A stretch of DNA of 64,000 nt from Lucifuga dentata (Eukaryota > Chordata > Actinopteri > Ophidiiformes > Bythitidae). Position 1 is the stretch's first letter; every line of letters begins with the position of its first letter. The stretch covers positions 1-64,000 of the forward strand of contig VXCM01000412.1 in NCBI GenBank assembly GCA_014773175.1, written 5' to 3'. A program made the translations under genes and the position numbers. Under the pieces are notes generated by a model that did no database searches, had not been told where the DNA came from, and was given only the letters and a program-made list of their open reading frames with translations. Positions 11,870-62,885 of the stretch are shown here, piece after piece.

Positions 11870-13380
11870 CATCTTTATCCTATCCTATCTGAGTGAGCCA
11901 CTACTTGCCAGCTCACCTGTACGCATAATTTGTTTTAACTTACATCAAAATATTGCCAGAATTGATGTCTCTAGCCAGACACATTATAGATCTGCTGGAC
12001 CTCAGAGCTCTTCCCCGGCTTGACCTCTGTCTCTTCCTGTTCTCTGCTCAAAATTCCCAAAGGTCTTACTATCTATCATCACAACCCTGATCCCTGCCTT
12101 ACAAATCAGCCAAATTTACTATTGCCCTCTGCCACTTGAAGGACCTTGTCTCTTCATTTTACCCAGCTGGAATGTTGGTGACCTGGTCTGGTTGGGGTGT
12201 CTCAGTTTGACAACACCACCTGCTTATTTTCAGACCAGACAGATTCCAGATCTCATTTCCAGCTGCTGAAGCTCCCCACATACATAACTTTACTGCTTCC
12301 TCTTCTCTAGCTTCGCCATCCCTTGGCCCCACTGAGGCTGCTCCTTTCTTTGCCATTTCTTATTCCACCACAAACACACAAATTCACAAGTTTTAAGGAT
12401 TTCCATGCCGCCCTCATGCTACAGTCATGCATTCAACTCCACGATTTCCTCCTGAGGTATCTCTTCATTTCAGCCATCCTAATTAATAACCACCTGCAAA
12501 AGATCTGCAAAGCATAGAAGCCAACGTCCCTTCCTCTGTCGTCCTCATTGCTGCTACATATCTGTCCACATTTGTCTACATATCCTGTGCTGTAACTGCA
12601 CCGTTGCCAAATTTGTCAAGCTGCCGGCGACATTCCTCCCAGGCATCTATGAATCATTCCTGATTCACCTCGGCCCACGACCTGCCTGACATGCCATTCT
12701 ATTGGAACATATCGTTTCTCTCCCACCATTACCCTGAAAATCAACCAACTCGGGAGAAACAACCCTGTCTCTATTTTTTAAATTCCACTTTCTACTTGAT
12801 TCTTTCCATGTTCCTGTCTGCCATATTTGTTGCAGGTTCTCCCACCAGTTTCCTGTCCCTCTTTTCAGCCACCTGAAAATGCTCTAAGATTATCAAGCTT
12901 CCCTGCACACCTTTCTGGCCTCTATTTCTATGGCATCAATGACTGTACAGGCCCACTCCTTGGCCATCAGCCCTCCCAGGCCTATCATTCTAAGACTCTC
13001 TCAACCCTCCACAATGCCCAGTTTTCCAGGATCTATTTCCAGGAATCTCCTCATAGCAGCTGTCACTAGCTGGAAGCCAAGCCTGCATTCCATTCTCACA
13101 GTCTTTAGGGATGATTGTCTCATCATATAATCCCACAGTGATCAGCCTTATCTATGAGCCAGATATCCATAGACTCTGCCTTGGTCTCCAAATGCAGCCT
13201 TTCTCTTTTCTAAACGTCCATTAAAAATCCTCTGTGCAAATACACTGTTCTTCTTCCATGTAGCTGAATGTTGTCCAACCTTCTATGAAGGTATTTCGAC
13301 AGCAAGCTGCTACTTTCCATGTTTCAATTACAGTTCCCCCATCATAATCTCCTCCCTATCCCATTAATTGCATACATATC
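11870..13380. other. pyrimidine-skewed segment of unknown origin
   Basis: The + strand is visibly rich in C and T (many CCTGTCTC, TTCCTCC and CTCTTC words) over about 1.5 kb, unlike its flanks. All frames are broken by stops and no domain is recognised. It may be a decayed mobile element. Confidence 0.35.
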
Positions 13381-16300
13381 ACAATCTTTATGACATAGTG
13401 AGAGAAAGTAAAGTTGCATTTTGGATGCTTTTACATAGTATTATGTAGTATATTGGTGTGATTTGCTGCCCAGAATATGACCCCTAAAAATGAAATGAAA
13501 TGCATGGCCATGGATCATTTATCCACTTATGATATAATAAAAGACTGGCACAGTGTAACAGAACCTCTGTGTGTCTTCAATTATCCAAAACCAACCTAAA
13601 ATTGCTCTCAAAATCCCCAAAATTCCAAAGATACAACATGTCAGGCTGAATTACAGGGAATGTGTATACAATAATGCACAAGACATCACAATTTTTTTTT
13701 CCCATTCATGGTAAGGTAGCATGAAAAATGGTATCTTGGATTTTAATTTTTCAGTCCACATATACATGATGTAGCTATATAGTGATAGATATAGATACAG
13801 AGTATATGCAGTTTGTCATTGTCACACAGTGATCTATAGGTTGTCCCAAAAGAGAGATAAGCATGATTTCAAGCTTTGAGAATGACTATCTTCAGTTGAA
13901 AAGTATGGATACAAAACATTTTTTAAGGGTAGATAGCAACAAATAGATATTTTTTTTCAATTCCTTCCAGCTGGTTATAAGTTGTCTTATATCCATACTC
14001 TTTATGTGAAAGGTGGTGTGCTATGAAACCTATGAAGATCTGTTTCTGTCCTGCTGTGGATCTCAGTATCATTTTCACTACAGCAGCTAGACAAGAAGCA
14101 GGAAGTGGGATAAGTCATAGCCAGATTCCATTTGTTCCTCTACAGAGCTTAATACCTAGACTAAAGAAAGTTAAATTTGATTTATGATTTCACCTACCCA
14201 CTGAGATGGAAGTGTGGGGAACAGGAAATAATGTGTATTGATGGGAGATGACATAGCATACTCACATGTACACCTAGCGCTGACCTAAGAAAAATGTCAT
14301 TAGTATAAATTGAAGTAAATATGTACTTGGTCCCACACAAATCCTTTCCTAATTATGGGGCTTGGTCTGCGATTTGATGGTTAAGTGACTGCGTACTATA
14401 GTTCCGCTAGACCAGAAACTGGCAGCGAAATTAATTTGCTCACTGAACACATTACAAAATCTACTCAATCATGTATCTCAGATCATATCACCGGGTTTTC
14501 ATTGCATTTTTTAGGAGTGTAGGAAATAAAATAAACCAAATCAATATCTTCGTCCATTTTAACTTGACCCCACCTCCTCATTTGTCAGCTGTTAAGTTGG
14601 TTTGCTGTTCATCAACAGCTTGAATTTGAAGTCAAAGTTTGATGGATTTGTGTGGTACCAGCAAATCCTTTGATCACACACTTCCATAGAAATGAATTGT
14701 TACATTTGTACATTGGTTAGCAGCTAATTAGTCGCTTCATTGAGTTCACAGATTGTCCAAACGTCTCCTTTACTTGCCTATGTTTCACCTGCTTGTCTCG
14801 CTTATTCTAAAACACTTCTCTGTCTGTCCCTGAACTTTCTGTTTCATCTGCAGTGACATAGACCGCCGATGTCCTTCTGTTATGGAAATGACCTTCTCAA
14901 AGACAAGGTCACACTCCATCACACCTTTCAGAGCCAGTTACCTCACATTGCAGATGAGAGTCAACCTTGGTAGTGCTGACTCCAATGGTGCACAATACCG
15001 AACTTTTACAGTAATGTATGGCTTCCCGCCAATGACTTCAGAGAGTCACGGGGAGTTTGCTCTCAAGCTGTTTTGACATGGAGCGTGACTCTGGCAGAAT
15101 TCCTCACCTTTTTTTCAGGAGCGGTCAAACCTCTCGATTAATCTCTCGGAGCGCGATGTTGAAAGCGAAGGGGGGCGCCGATGCGGTTTTGCATTTATCA
15201 GAGACACTCTTTGGTGCTTGGCAGCTAATTAGTGATCCCATTATTCACGTTTTTCCCTTTTGTTTTTCTTCACTTTCACGGGCTTATAGAAGTGTCGGCC
15301 GCAAGTATACACCGGCTGCACAGATGGAATGAACATATGTAAAATAAGAACAGCTGCCTTGATGGCAATTATGATATAGCTTTATTTTGCGCAGCACACA
15401 AGCAAAGTGGTTCAATTATGCTTCAAGCTGGAAAATGTCATGCTGCCTGTCTCAACGGCATTTCAATAATGACTATCAAGCAGTCTTCAGTTGGTTAATT
15501 GCAGCGTCTTGCTTTAATCATTGGCTGGAATGTACTGCTACTCTGTTTGCAAAGATTTTTTTTTTTGNGGGGGGGGGGGATTATTGATTTTGCTGCACTT
15601 CATCTCTCAAAGGCAAAGGTAAATTACAGACCCTTTTTTCCCCTTCACACACTTTTCTTTCACAATGCATTGGGTCTGATTGTTGTCAGTGGAAGAGCAC
15701 CAGTTTCACAAATTTATCTGCAGATACAAAGTTTTGCAGAAAAATATAGATTTTACTCTCTCCTGTTATGTCATTTTAACCCTTTGACACCCGATATTCC
15801 CCTAACAATTCCCATCAAGAAACTTTTAAAGTTTGTAAAAGGGATTTCTGCACTGCATAACAATTTATTCTGTATCTGCTTGTTCTGATACTTCATTGAA
15901 GCCATATGTTGCTTATGCTGAGTGACATATCCAAGCCCAAGACGCCAATGGTTTCAAACAGAAATTGGACAAACATTTGAATATTTTGTGCATTAGTTGA
16001 CACATATCTCCCTCAAATTCAACTTGACATATTAATTATCTTTGGAAACTATCTCCACTAGAATTTACAATACAATAAAATTCTGTACACTATGGTGTTT
16101 TAATGATGCAATTTAATCCTAAAAAAGATCAGTTTTAAAGTTTAGAGAAAGCTGGGAAGCTTTGCAACCTTTATTTTTCCTCTGCAGGTGGAACTATTGT
16201 TTATAGAGGGAAATCACATCAGTAAGGCAACAAAGAAACTTGCAAACTGGCTTGGCTACACATGACGATTGCAAAAAAATATTTGAGCCACAGCCAACCT

Positions 16301-16682
16301 TAGCAACTAGCACTGATGCATTGACCAAACCATCCTTTTTGCTTAGCTTAAAATGAAATAATGGATTTCCGGTGATTGGTTGGAAAATCAGATGCTGTGA
16401 GGACTAATACAGTTGGTTCTGTCAATAGATAATGTTTTAAGTGCATACATGTGTTATGGCGGCTGTCACAGGGGAGCTTCTGCTGACCTTCAGCTTCATT
16501 TAATGTCATCGTGATGAATGCGTGACATCTGCAGCTCTAACAAGGGACAGGTTCTTCAAAGGTGCGTGTAGATGAAAGATGGACTGAGTGGGAAATAGCT
16601 TTGTGCATGCTCACACACACACACAAACAAAATACCACCTGTAACTTGTGTAATAGAAACACTGCAAGTCAGATATTTGTGT

Positions 16683-16832
16683 GACTGGACATAGATGGAG
16701 ATGGAAGGAAAAAAAGGTAAAAGAAAAATTAAAATAAGGGGGAAAAGAAAAGAGGAAAAAAGAAAGAAAAACAGAAAAAAGGTAAAAAAAAAATGAAAAA
16801 ATTAAAGAAAAAGACAGGAAAAAAGAAAAAAA
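16683..16832. repeat. purine-rich A/G low-complexity tract
   Basis: About 150 bp made of GAAAAA/GGAAA words on the + strand. The open frame on the opposite strand (runs of F, S and L) comes from this bias. Confidence 0.8.
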
Positions 16833-17199
16833 GTGACTGGAGATAAATAGTGATGTCCACTTGTGTAATAGCAACTGTGAAATGAGCTGAATATACATTT
16901 TAACATAAACGACTTCATCCCGAGTTTGTATCTCTAAAGACATAACCAATCTATATTTTTTCCACATGCATTAAGGGTAATTTCAGCTGTGTCCCCTATA
17001 ATCACGTCTCATGTCAGACATTACACCTGTCTGGTGTTTTTTGGCTCGGTGACACACTCATTGGCTCATTACACTCATGACCTTAATTTACTGCAGAAGT
17101 TGTCTTGGGGTAGTAAAGGATACACCTCATCTCTCTTTTGTCCTTGCTCATCTCTCTCTCTTTCTCTCTTCTTTCCACAGTGAGAGTGTTCCACCGCTT

Positions 17200-17600
17200 T
17201 ACACTTCAATGCAAACCTGCATCGCTCTGCTGGGCCATCCTGACACTTTAATTGAAGAGGCGTAAATCAGGCTCTATTGTCAAGGAGAGGGGTAATTATT
17301 TCCTTCTGTCTCCACTACCAGCAATCTCCCCTTTTCGTCTCTTATTTCAGGTTCTTTCTCTGCATCAAAGACTTAGCTCACGCTGCCTCCCTTGAGCTGT
17401 GATTCTACCAATAAGCTCCCATTTCACCTTTTAGCCCCAGCGCTAAAATGTAAAATCCTTCACATCCTGCCTCCTACCGACCGTAAAGTGACATGAGTGA
17501 CACTCGGCTCAAGAGCAACACAAATGCATCCATTCATGAAACTGCAAACGGGGCATAATTTCACTCTCTGGAGCTCAGAATGGAAATAGTGCAGACTCAA
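17200..17600. promoter_or_regulatory. candidate conserved non-coding segment
   Basis: Unique sequence with homeodomain-like cores (TTTAATTGAAG, GGTAATTATT) and octamer-like ATGCAAAC, about 1 kb upstream of the CT repeat and possible 5' exon. Conservation was not tested. Confidence 0.2.
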
Positions 17601-18437
17601 AGGCATGTAGTTAGTGGATAACACATGGTAATGTGTGTTATTATCTACCCAAGAATTTCAACACCCGTGACTCCTCTGGTTTTGGGATTGTGTAGATGCA
17701 AAGTCCAAATAATGGCACACAGCACAGATCTGTAATGGAAAATATAAGGTTTACTGTCCATAATGCAGGTCTGGCAGCATTTTTAACTCTACATAGCATT
17801 TTAGCAACTTATGCTGAGCAAGCAGCTTTTCCAAAAGGACTGAACATGATATCCTCTCAACATGGAGGGGGGGGGGGGTNGGGGGGGGGGGGTTTGCGTG
17901 CTCATGGTTTGCAATGGAGCATGCTTCTCTCATCAAAATCATAGCTGCTTCCTTTTCATGGTTGACCACATTGGATGAAGGCTGTCCCTGCAGCGCATGG
18001 CTTTACCCCGATGATGAAATCCATCACTTCTACAGCGAGATCATCCATGATACTTGCATGAGGAAGATGGAATATATGAGCCACTAATGAAGGAAAAATT
18101 TCAGGGTTAAAACTCCATATTTGAGCATATAGTAACAATTAGTAGGAGCTGATTTAAATTCAATTTCATTGTTGAAAAAAGTGGCTTTGCTGATATTTCA
18201 TATGCAAATTAGAATAGAATGGGAAAAAGTCAGGTTTCAGTCATATGTTAAAATTAGAAGTGCTTGTCTGAACTTCTGTGTGTCCATGCGAGGTGGGAGT
18301 CCTCCACCTCAACGATGTCCATGTTAAAGTGATCTGTTCACTGTCTGGTTAGCACAGGGAGGGGAGAGAGGGAGATCATGGAAGGGAGGGGTGAGGAGGA
18401 GGAGGACTTCGGTAGAGAGTGTAATAGGACACCAGCA

Positions 18438-18440
<3 letters not shown>

Positions 18441-18487
<47 letters not shown>
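18441..18487. repeat. CT microsatellite
   Basis: A 46-bp pure TC run just upstream of the possible sema3c 5'UTR exon. Long GA/CT tracts often sit at promoters, but here it is simply a repeat. Confidence 0.9.
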
Positions 18488-18494
<7 letters not shown>

Positions 18495-18499
18495 TCCTG

Positions 18500-18702
18500 T
18501 GCTCGCTCAGTAAAGCCTGTCCTGGGGACAGTTAGATGGACTAGCAGCATTTTCCTCTTTGCTACAGACGTTGAAGGACCTGCCTGAGACTGGAAACAAA
18601 CTGGGATAAAAATAAGGACCTGCCTGGGACTGCCTGCCAGGTCTGGTTTTGTACCTGGTTTGAGAGTTCCACTGGGACTGGCTGAAGGAAGCTCCCAAAA
18701 AG
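18500..18702 (+). other. sema3c: possible sema3c 5'UTR exon (3' end at donor)
   Basis: The unique sequence after the CT repeat ends in a strong splice donor, CCCAAAAAG|GTGAGTCC, at 18702/18703. The next acceptor downstream (CCTTGCAG at 21468) opens the first coding exon. Mammalian SEMA3C also has non-coding 5' exons. The start is unknown and there is no RNA support. A two-codon uORF (ATGGACTAG) lies inside it. Confidence 0.3.
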
Positions 18703-19302
18703 GTGAGTCCTGCACTTGGAGCTGATTTTCAGTCTTCATCCTGTCCTGGTAGATAGGTAGAGAGTCTTCTTACTGTTTAGAAACAGACCACAAAACAGAT
18801 GGAGAGAGGAGGAGGTTGTTGGCAGGAGCCTAACAGGTGCAAAGTCCCACCAGTGAGAATTGGTGAAAAGACCCGGAGGTAAAGTCCAATCCAGAATCCA
18901 AAACCCAGAACCTTATATCTCTTTTCACCCTCAGTCTTTAGTAATATTACATCAGATTGCTCACTCATGCTTTAGCTCCTTTAAATGCTCAGCGGATATG
19001 ATCTGTTTTAATTACAGTACGAAGAAAATATGAGTCATGACTTTGTTGCTGTATTATCCTGAAGCCCATACACACAGGAAATGAGATCTTAAATGGTTAG
19101 TTGTTTCGGAAATTGATTTTTATAACTTTATTGCATTAAAAAGGGTTCTGCTATGGTATCAAATTTAATTAACCTTTGTCTCTTACTATAAAATCCCTCT
19201 TTTAATCGTCTGAAGAGAGCCTTCCGGGGTTTACTGAATATTGTGAGGTTCACATTTTACTGTAATAATCAGCATCCAGCTTTTCTTATCTGTGCCTGTT
19301 GG

Positions 19303-19343
<41 letters not shown>

Positions 19344-21468
19344 AGCGCGTGGCTGTAACATAGCTGTTGACTGAGTGACAGGGTGTGGTATGAACACTTA
19401 CCATTTTGTTAGAACCAGGACTGTCTGTGTGTGTAGAGAGAGAGAGAATGAGGGAGAGAGAGACGTTTCTTGTTTTTATAGCAATAATGCTTAATTAAAT
19501 CACATCAAACCTTAACCCAGATGGAAGGGATTGTTTGGTTGTGGATATAAAGCATTAACAGGGACAGATGGCAGCCAACCAATCACAGGCTAACTTTGGA
19601 AGACAAGGAAACAGGTTTTAATAATATTAGTTTTAAAGCTGTGTCAAGATGGGAAATTAATTAGGCTGTCTGCCCAATAAGCAAAACTCTCATTATACAC
19701 CCCTCTGAAAATATAAACTCTACTCACTCAGACTGACCTCCTTTGTGGCCAGCAGTCTGAGTTCATCTCAGTCATGTCTTCCACGAGGTGATGATCACAG
19801 GGCCGGCAGTGTTTCTGAAGTACAGGAAGCCAAAGTGTCTAATCCTGAGCCGGTGGGGTGTCACGGAAAGCTTGTGTGTACGTTCTCATCTACAAACTGA
19901 CGCTCAGAAGCAGCCGAGCTTGCTCAGCGATGACTTTAGCAGCTGTCAGAAAACTGGGTGATCTTCCAGGTGCTCTCCAGTGTTCCGAGCAGGTGTGGAA
20001 GCAGTTTGGCGATGAGGACTTAAGCCAGAGCAGGACATGGTTAGGCTGGAGGCTATGAAGCTGTAGTTTAGGGTGAAGCAGGGATTGTGACTGGATGGTT
20101 CAGGAGTCCAGAGGCCGCTGGGGCCAAGTCTGTCTGGATACGCAAAGTATCTTGTTTTATTCCTCTGTGCAGTGCAGCCAAAGAACTCTCATTCTTCTGC
20201 AGTTTTCCATATGCTACCTGCTCGCACCTGAAAACACTTGAATTTCACCTCAGTCATGCAATCTTTCATACACATATCTCAACCTATTTGTACAAACTGA
20301 AAATTTCATATCAATCACGCAGCTTTCCTATTTCTTTGGCATCAATTTTTCATTGCACATCTATAAGCCATGAGAGCAGGGATATATCCTCATGCATTAC
20401 ATTATTTTCTCTTTCCTGACTACATAAATAAGCCAGTTTTTATATCTTAGTCAATGAATTGATCTAGAGCACACGTCAGATAGTATATATCAGCCCATTT
20501 GCGTGTTTAAGAAAGGGAAGTCTTTCTCCTGCAGTGGAGATTTGCAGCAGAGGAGTTAGAGGCCTGCAGGCAGTACCTGCCTCTATCAATAATTGAGTTG
20601 CTCTTGTCCTGTTATGGAAAGAGAAGCAGAGGAGGCTGAGGGGAGTTTTCTGGCAGCTTTTTTGTGCAGATTTATCTCATCCATATTTAAGAGAGCTACA
20701 GCTGCAGGGAAACAGTAAGTGATGGTGTTTAACCAACATGTTATGCTGACTGTCAATATAGTTTGTGCTACATTTGTTATTTTAAGTCAGAATTACTGGA
20801 TCATCTGACTGATAAGTGACTGGTGAACATGTTGCATTCTGTAAATTGTATGATACATATTTCTTTCCCTTTGCAAAGTAAATTTTTCTAAAGTACCGTA
20901 TTTATTTGAAGCAAATAAAATAACAAACATTGTCATAAATAGAAATAATGAATGAATAAGAAAATTACAGGCTTCTGCTACCATAATAATCTAAAAAGAA
21001 ACATATGGTAGTATGCGTTTTGTTGTTTATTAATTTTAGAAACCCCTAAAACTATTAACTACTTCTATTAGAAATCCCTAAAATTACCTGTTTTCACTCA
21101 ATGTGTACAGCAGTGCTGCAGCAAGGGAGAACAGAAGAGGATCAGTGTTTTTTTTTGTTTTTGTTTTTTTTTTTTTTNTTTTTTTTTTTTTTGCTCATTA
21201 AAAGCAAACAAACCCCCAAATGAAAATGAGAATATGGAAATATGTATGTCCCCTTTAATATAATAATATCTGCTTTGATATACTGTAGCACGTTATTTCC
21301 AAATATTGTATAATTTGTAAAATGTTTTATAAAGACAACAAAACAACAGAATTAGATTGAGGACTATGTGTTATATTTCTCTATTGGTCTATGTCATTAA
21401 TTTTCTGTAAGAAGGCAAACAATTACTCAAATTCCATGATGCTGTTTGCGTGTGAATGCCCCTTGCAG
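18703..21468 (+). other. putative 5'UTR intron / upstream DNA of sema3c
   Basis: No coding exon. It holds a GT microsatellite (19305-19340), short GA runs near 19435-19460, and a poly-T stretch broken by the N at 21178. Confidence 0.4.
19305..19340. repeat. GT microsatellite (18 units)
   Basis: A pure GT run. Confidence 0.9.
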
Positions 21469-21551
21469 GCGGTGCTGACTGGCTGTGGTTCCTGAGCGGT
21501 GCAGTCATGCTCAGGCCAGAGGGGTTGGCCAGGCCACCTCTGGTATCAACT

Positions 21552-54072
<32,521 letters not shown>

Positions 54073-54340
54073 CAGAGGGAGGTGGCGTNTGGATCATAGG
54101 AAGAGTCGCAACCGCCGCAATCACCTGCCTAAGGTCTGACAGAGGGAGGTGGCGTGCTGAATTGACCCATCTTCCTCTGCTTCGATATCAAACCCTCGTT
54201 TTCCATCGATCAGCCAATCTGCAGAGCTGCAATGTGGATGTACAGTAAGAGGAGGAAGTGGGAGAAGGGAGATGTGGCTGTTTTTTTCCTGCAGAATCCA
54301 TGAGGTACTGTGACCAGACAACTGTGACACACACATAAAC

Positions 54341-54343
<3 letters not shown>

Positions 54344-54391
<48 letters not shown>
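54344..54391. repeat. CA microsatellite (about 24 units)
   Basis: A pure AC run in the sema3c 3' region. Confidence 0.9.
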
Positions 54392-54393
<2 letters not shown>

Positions 54394-54673
54394 CGAAATG
54401 CAGAAGCGTTCAAAGATCTTATCATATTGGATATTGGAGGGGAAATTGGTCCGGCCGGATATTAACACGCTATGGATTTGTTATATGTTGGGGAAAAATG
54501 GGATCCAGATGATTGAAAAAGGAAATAAAAGAGACAGAGATCATCATACTAATATTATTATTCTACTCACATTTGAATATTTACTATGATTCTTGAAGTC
54601 ATTTGTAAGGAAAAACACCCAGCATCGTCTTTTTACTTGCTGCTCATAAGATTTACAGCTGGCAAGTACGTCC

Positions 54674-54679
54674 AATAAA
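54674..54679 (+). terminator. sema3c: candidate proximal poly(A) signal
   Basis: AATAAA about 600 bp after the stop (about 530 bp allowing for the artefactual copy). Another lies at 54524-54529. Confidence 0.35.
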
Positions 54680-54764
54680 AATATTACAGTGCTATAAATT
54701 AAAACTTATTAGTGGAAAGGCTAAACTTTACTGTATATCTAGTACAGAGTTTGCCCAGATAGAC

Positions 54765-55325
54765 TTAAAGGATCATACCAGTGATTTTGCACGTTTGAGC
54801 CCAATAAATACAGCCTGGGTACGTGTTACATTACTGCCAGCCATTTTCCAAAATGCTACTGTAGCAGTAAATTTTCACATTTTTTCACATTTTCACATTT
54901 CTCATAAATTTTCAGTTCATTCCAGGACTATAAAAATCAACTTGTAGAGACTTGGAATATGTGTGAGATAGGTAATTCATAACAGCTGTTTTTTGTTGTT
55001 TTTTTTTTTGTTTGTTTTTTTTTTTTGTCAAAGTTACTTAATTTAACCAGTCGATCAAAAAATGTATGTCTCTTCACCATGGAATATAGTCCCAGGAGAA
55101 GACTGCTTTTACTAGAGAAATTAAACCAACCGTACATTCTACATGCAAACATACATGTTAGCAGGCAAAACATTGAATTGTAAGGTGGATATATGTCACC
55201 TGAACTTTTGATTTGGACAGATTATTTGGCAAAATAACACAAAATGGTGAGCAGTGATGTAACTTGCATTTGGGTAGTACTTTTTTGGGCTCAAACATGG
55301 AAAACCACTGGTATGGGCCTTTTTT
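54765..55325. mobile_element. TTAA MITE, copy D
   Basis: It starts TTAAAGGATCATACCAGTGA and ends CACTGGTATGGGCCTTTTTT, so the right TTAA is lost. It is closest to copy C by its ends and has the same orientation. It lies between the proximal and distal sema3c poly(A) signals. Confidence 0.7.
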
Positions 55326-56027
55326 GTAATTGGTCATTTATTCGTATTACTCAGCTGTTGTAATTAAGAGAATGTGCCTCACTGTAATTCGTGTTTTTCC
55401 TTCCTGTTTGTAACATAGTTTTCTTGTTTCCAGCACAGACGCATGTTTATAGATATGAAATTCATTAGTCATGTAGAAATCTCTTCATCTTTGGCTGGAT
55501 GGAATTTTAGCAGCCAGACTAGCAGATATGTACATTTTAGTTTTTGCCCTCTGGTAAACGTATGTTAAGGTATTACGTGGAAACAATAAGAGTCCTCATC
55601 ATTCTTTATATTCCACCTACAGCACATTTAATTCTAAATATTGTCAGAGAAACAGTTTGTGACAGCAGACTTTCTCCTTTTTGTATTTGTGAATAGCCTC
55701 TTTTTTGAAGCATAGTTAATGTAGATAGATGTTATTTGTTGTTTGTGTACAGATTATTTCATTCTTTTAATTTAACTTTGTGAGTTTTGTGAAAATGTTT
55801 CCACTGTGAACCACGTGTACATAATTTCAACATATTTCACCCACTAACTATGACTGTATCTGCGAATTGCAGAGATATATATTTTCACTTTGACACAGAC
55901 GACATCTGTTCCAGTGTTAAATTTGCTTACAGAGATCTCTGTGACCAGCATCGCGGCAACTTCAACTCAGTGTAAATTCAGTGTTATTAAACATGTAATT
56001 CTATTTATTAATGTTATGAGTACACTG

Positions 56028-56033
56028 AATAAA
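56028..56033 (+). terminator. sema3c: candidate distal poly(A) signal
   Basis: AATAAA (CTGAATAAATCTG) followed by T-rich sequence, about 2 kb after the stop. Confidence 0.35.
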
Positions 56034-56034
56034 T

Positions 56035-57043
56035 CTGTTCAAATTAATTTTAATTTTACAGAGAGTTCATAGAATTCAATTTCTACCCATGCATATGATT
56101 ACTTTAAAAAAAATATAACACGATGGAGGCATTTTTGGAGCTGAAGTTTAGAAGTAAATTCAGAACTCTCCGCTTCCTTCAGTGAGTTCTTTGCTCGTAT
56201 TCATGCTTCAAATACTGTGGAGGAAATTGAAATTAGAGGAAGTGACGTCTGTAGCGCAACAGCTGCCTCTTCCTCTGTTTTGTTGTTCTCTGTTTTGCAA
56301 ATAACGTAATGTTGGACAAGAAACGATTAAATGCAGAGGATAAAATTGGGAAAGAAAATGAGTCCTGGCTCCTTGTTGCAAAGGAATGCTCCTGAGTTTC
56401 TTAAAAGGTTCTTGAGTTTGAGAAAAGGTTCCTGCAGTATGAAAGATACTTTGGAAAAATATATGGGTTTAATAAACTCAAGAGAGTTTGGATTTTGCAT
56501 CCACCCAAATACACTGAAAACGGAAATTTGTGGCGTAAGAGTGCACAGTATACCCGGGACACCCTAAGGCAGCAAATTGTGTTTCCAGAGAGATGAGTAA
56601 GATCTGTCGCTGTTAATCTCTATGAAACACTTCCACATCTGTGCAACACTAAACAGTGGAATCAAAGAAACCCAGGAAGCTGCAAAGTGTCATTTAAAAC
56701 CCATAAACCCCGAAGAGAGGGCTCCTGCTAGGCAGAAATACTGCTTTCTCACCAAACAAACCCAAGTACCATTCATAACCACAGTATAATTACCTCCTAA
56801 CCCACTTTTACTCATATTTTGATTTATGGGCCACTCAAGGCAAAAGAAAAACTACTTGTATTTGCTTTTGCTTCAGTGAGCAAAATAGAGAGGTTTGTTT
56901 CTGCAGCGGGACAGAATTTGCCATATTTTAGGCCATGGGGGATGTAGACCAGTTTTGATAGAGTGGTGTTATGATATGACCATCATCCTTTGAGACCAAC
57001 GAATCTCATGGATACAACTCCCAATGAAAAGTCTTTATCACCA
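56035..57043. other. gap between the convergent genes
   Basis: About 1 kb with no recognised coding exon. GNAT3, a neighbour of CD36 in mammals, is not visible here or anywhere else in the window. Confidence 0.5.
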
Positions 57044-57049
57044 TTTATT
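57044..57049 (-). terminator. cd36: candidate cd36 poly(A) signal
   Basis: TTTATT on the + strand is AATAAA on the - strand, about 380 bp past the cd36 stop. Confidence 0.35.
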
Positions 57050-57425
57050 CATTCTGGAGGTGCTCAGTTCAGCAAAGGATATTAACATTTGCATTACAGG
57101 AATAAAATTTACGGTCATGTATTTAATTTCTCTCTCTGCCCATGAGGAAACTGAATTAATAACCTGATGATCTTGGCCTGTTCTCCCTCTTGCAATACCT
57201 GATGAAGTTATTAATGTTACAGTGACAACTACAATTAAATAGTATGAGTACTGGCAAAGTAATTCAGCCGTCAGCCATTACAAAATCACAGTATTNCCCC
57301 CCCCATATCAAGGAAAGTATTGTATGACATTATAAATAACACTGAAATTACAAAAAATGCAAGTCAGTATCTAAAAGGCCAGATGTTCAATAGCAGCATG
57401 AATGCATTGTGCTCAGCGGATTCAT

Positions 57426-62885
<5,460 letters not shown>

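Larger units (their letters stand above)
9973..18440. other. intergenic stretch upstream of sema3c
   Basis: No coding gene is recognised. Contents are a DR1-like motif at 10153-10165, a pyrimidine-rich segment (about 11870-13380), an A/G-rich tract at 16700-16830, and unique segments around 10860-11000 and 17200-17600 that look like regulatory DNA. Ns lie at 15568 and 17880 inside G runs. Confidence 0.5.
54073..56034 (+). other. sema3c: probable sema3c 3'UTR
   Basis: No open gene. It contains a CA microsatellite, AATAAA signals at 54524, 54674 and 56028, and MITE copy D. The unique AT-rich sequence from 55330 to 56030 reads like 3'UTR, so the distal signal may be used. Limits are inferred. 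Confidence 0.4.

Noticed and set aside
16611..16967. 118-codon open frame on the - strand
   Set aside because: A direct product of the A/G-rich tract.
18338..18739. 133-codon open frame on the - strand
   Set aside because: Openness comes from translating the CT/GA microsatellite (RERERE).
56035..57425. A hidden gnat3 exon between the two genes
   Set aside because: No G-alpha motifs (GxGESGKS, DVGGQRSE, TKxD) in any frame that I could read.
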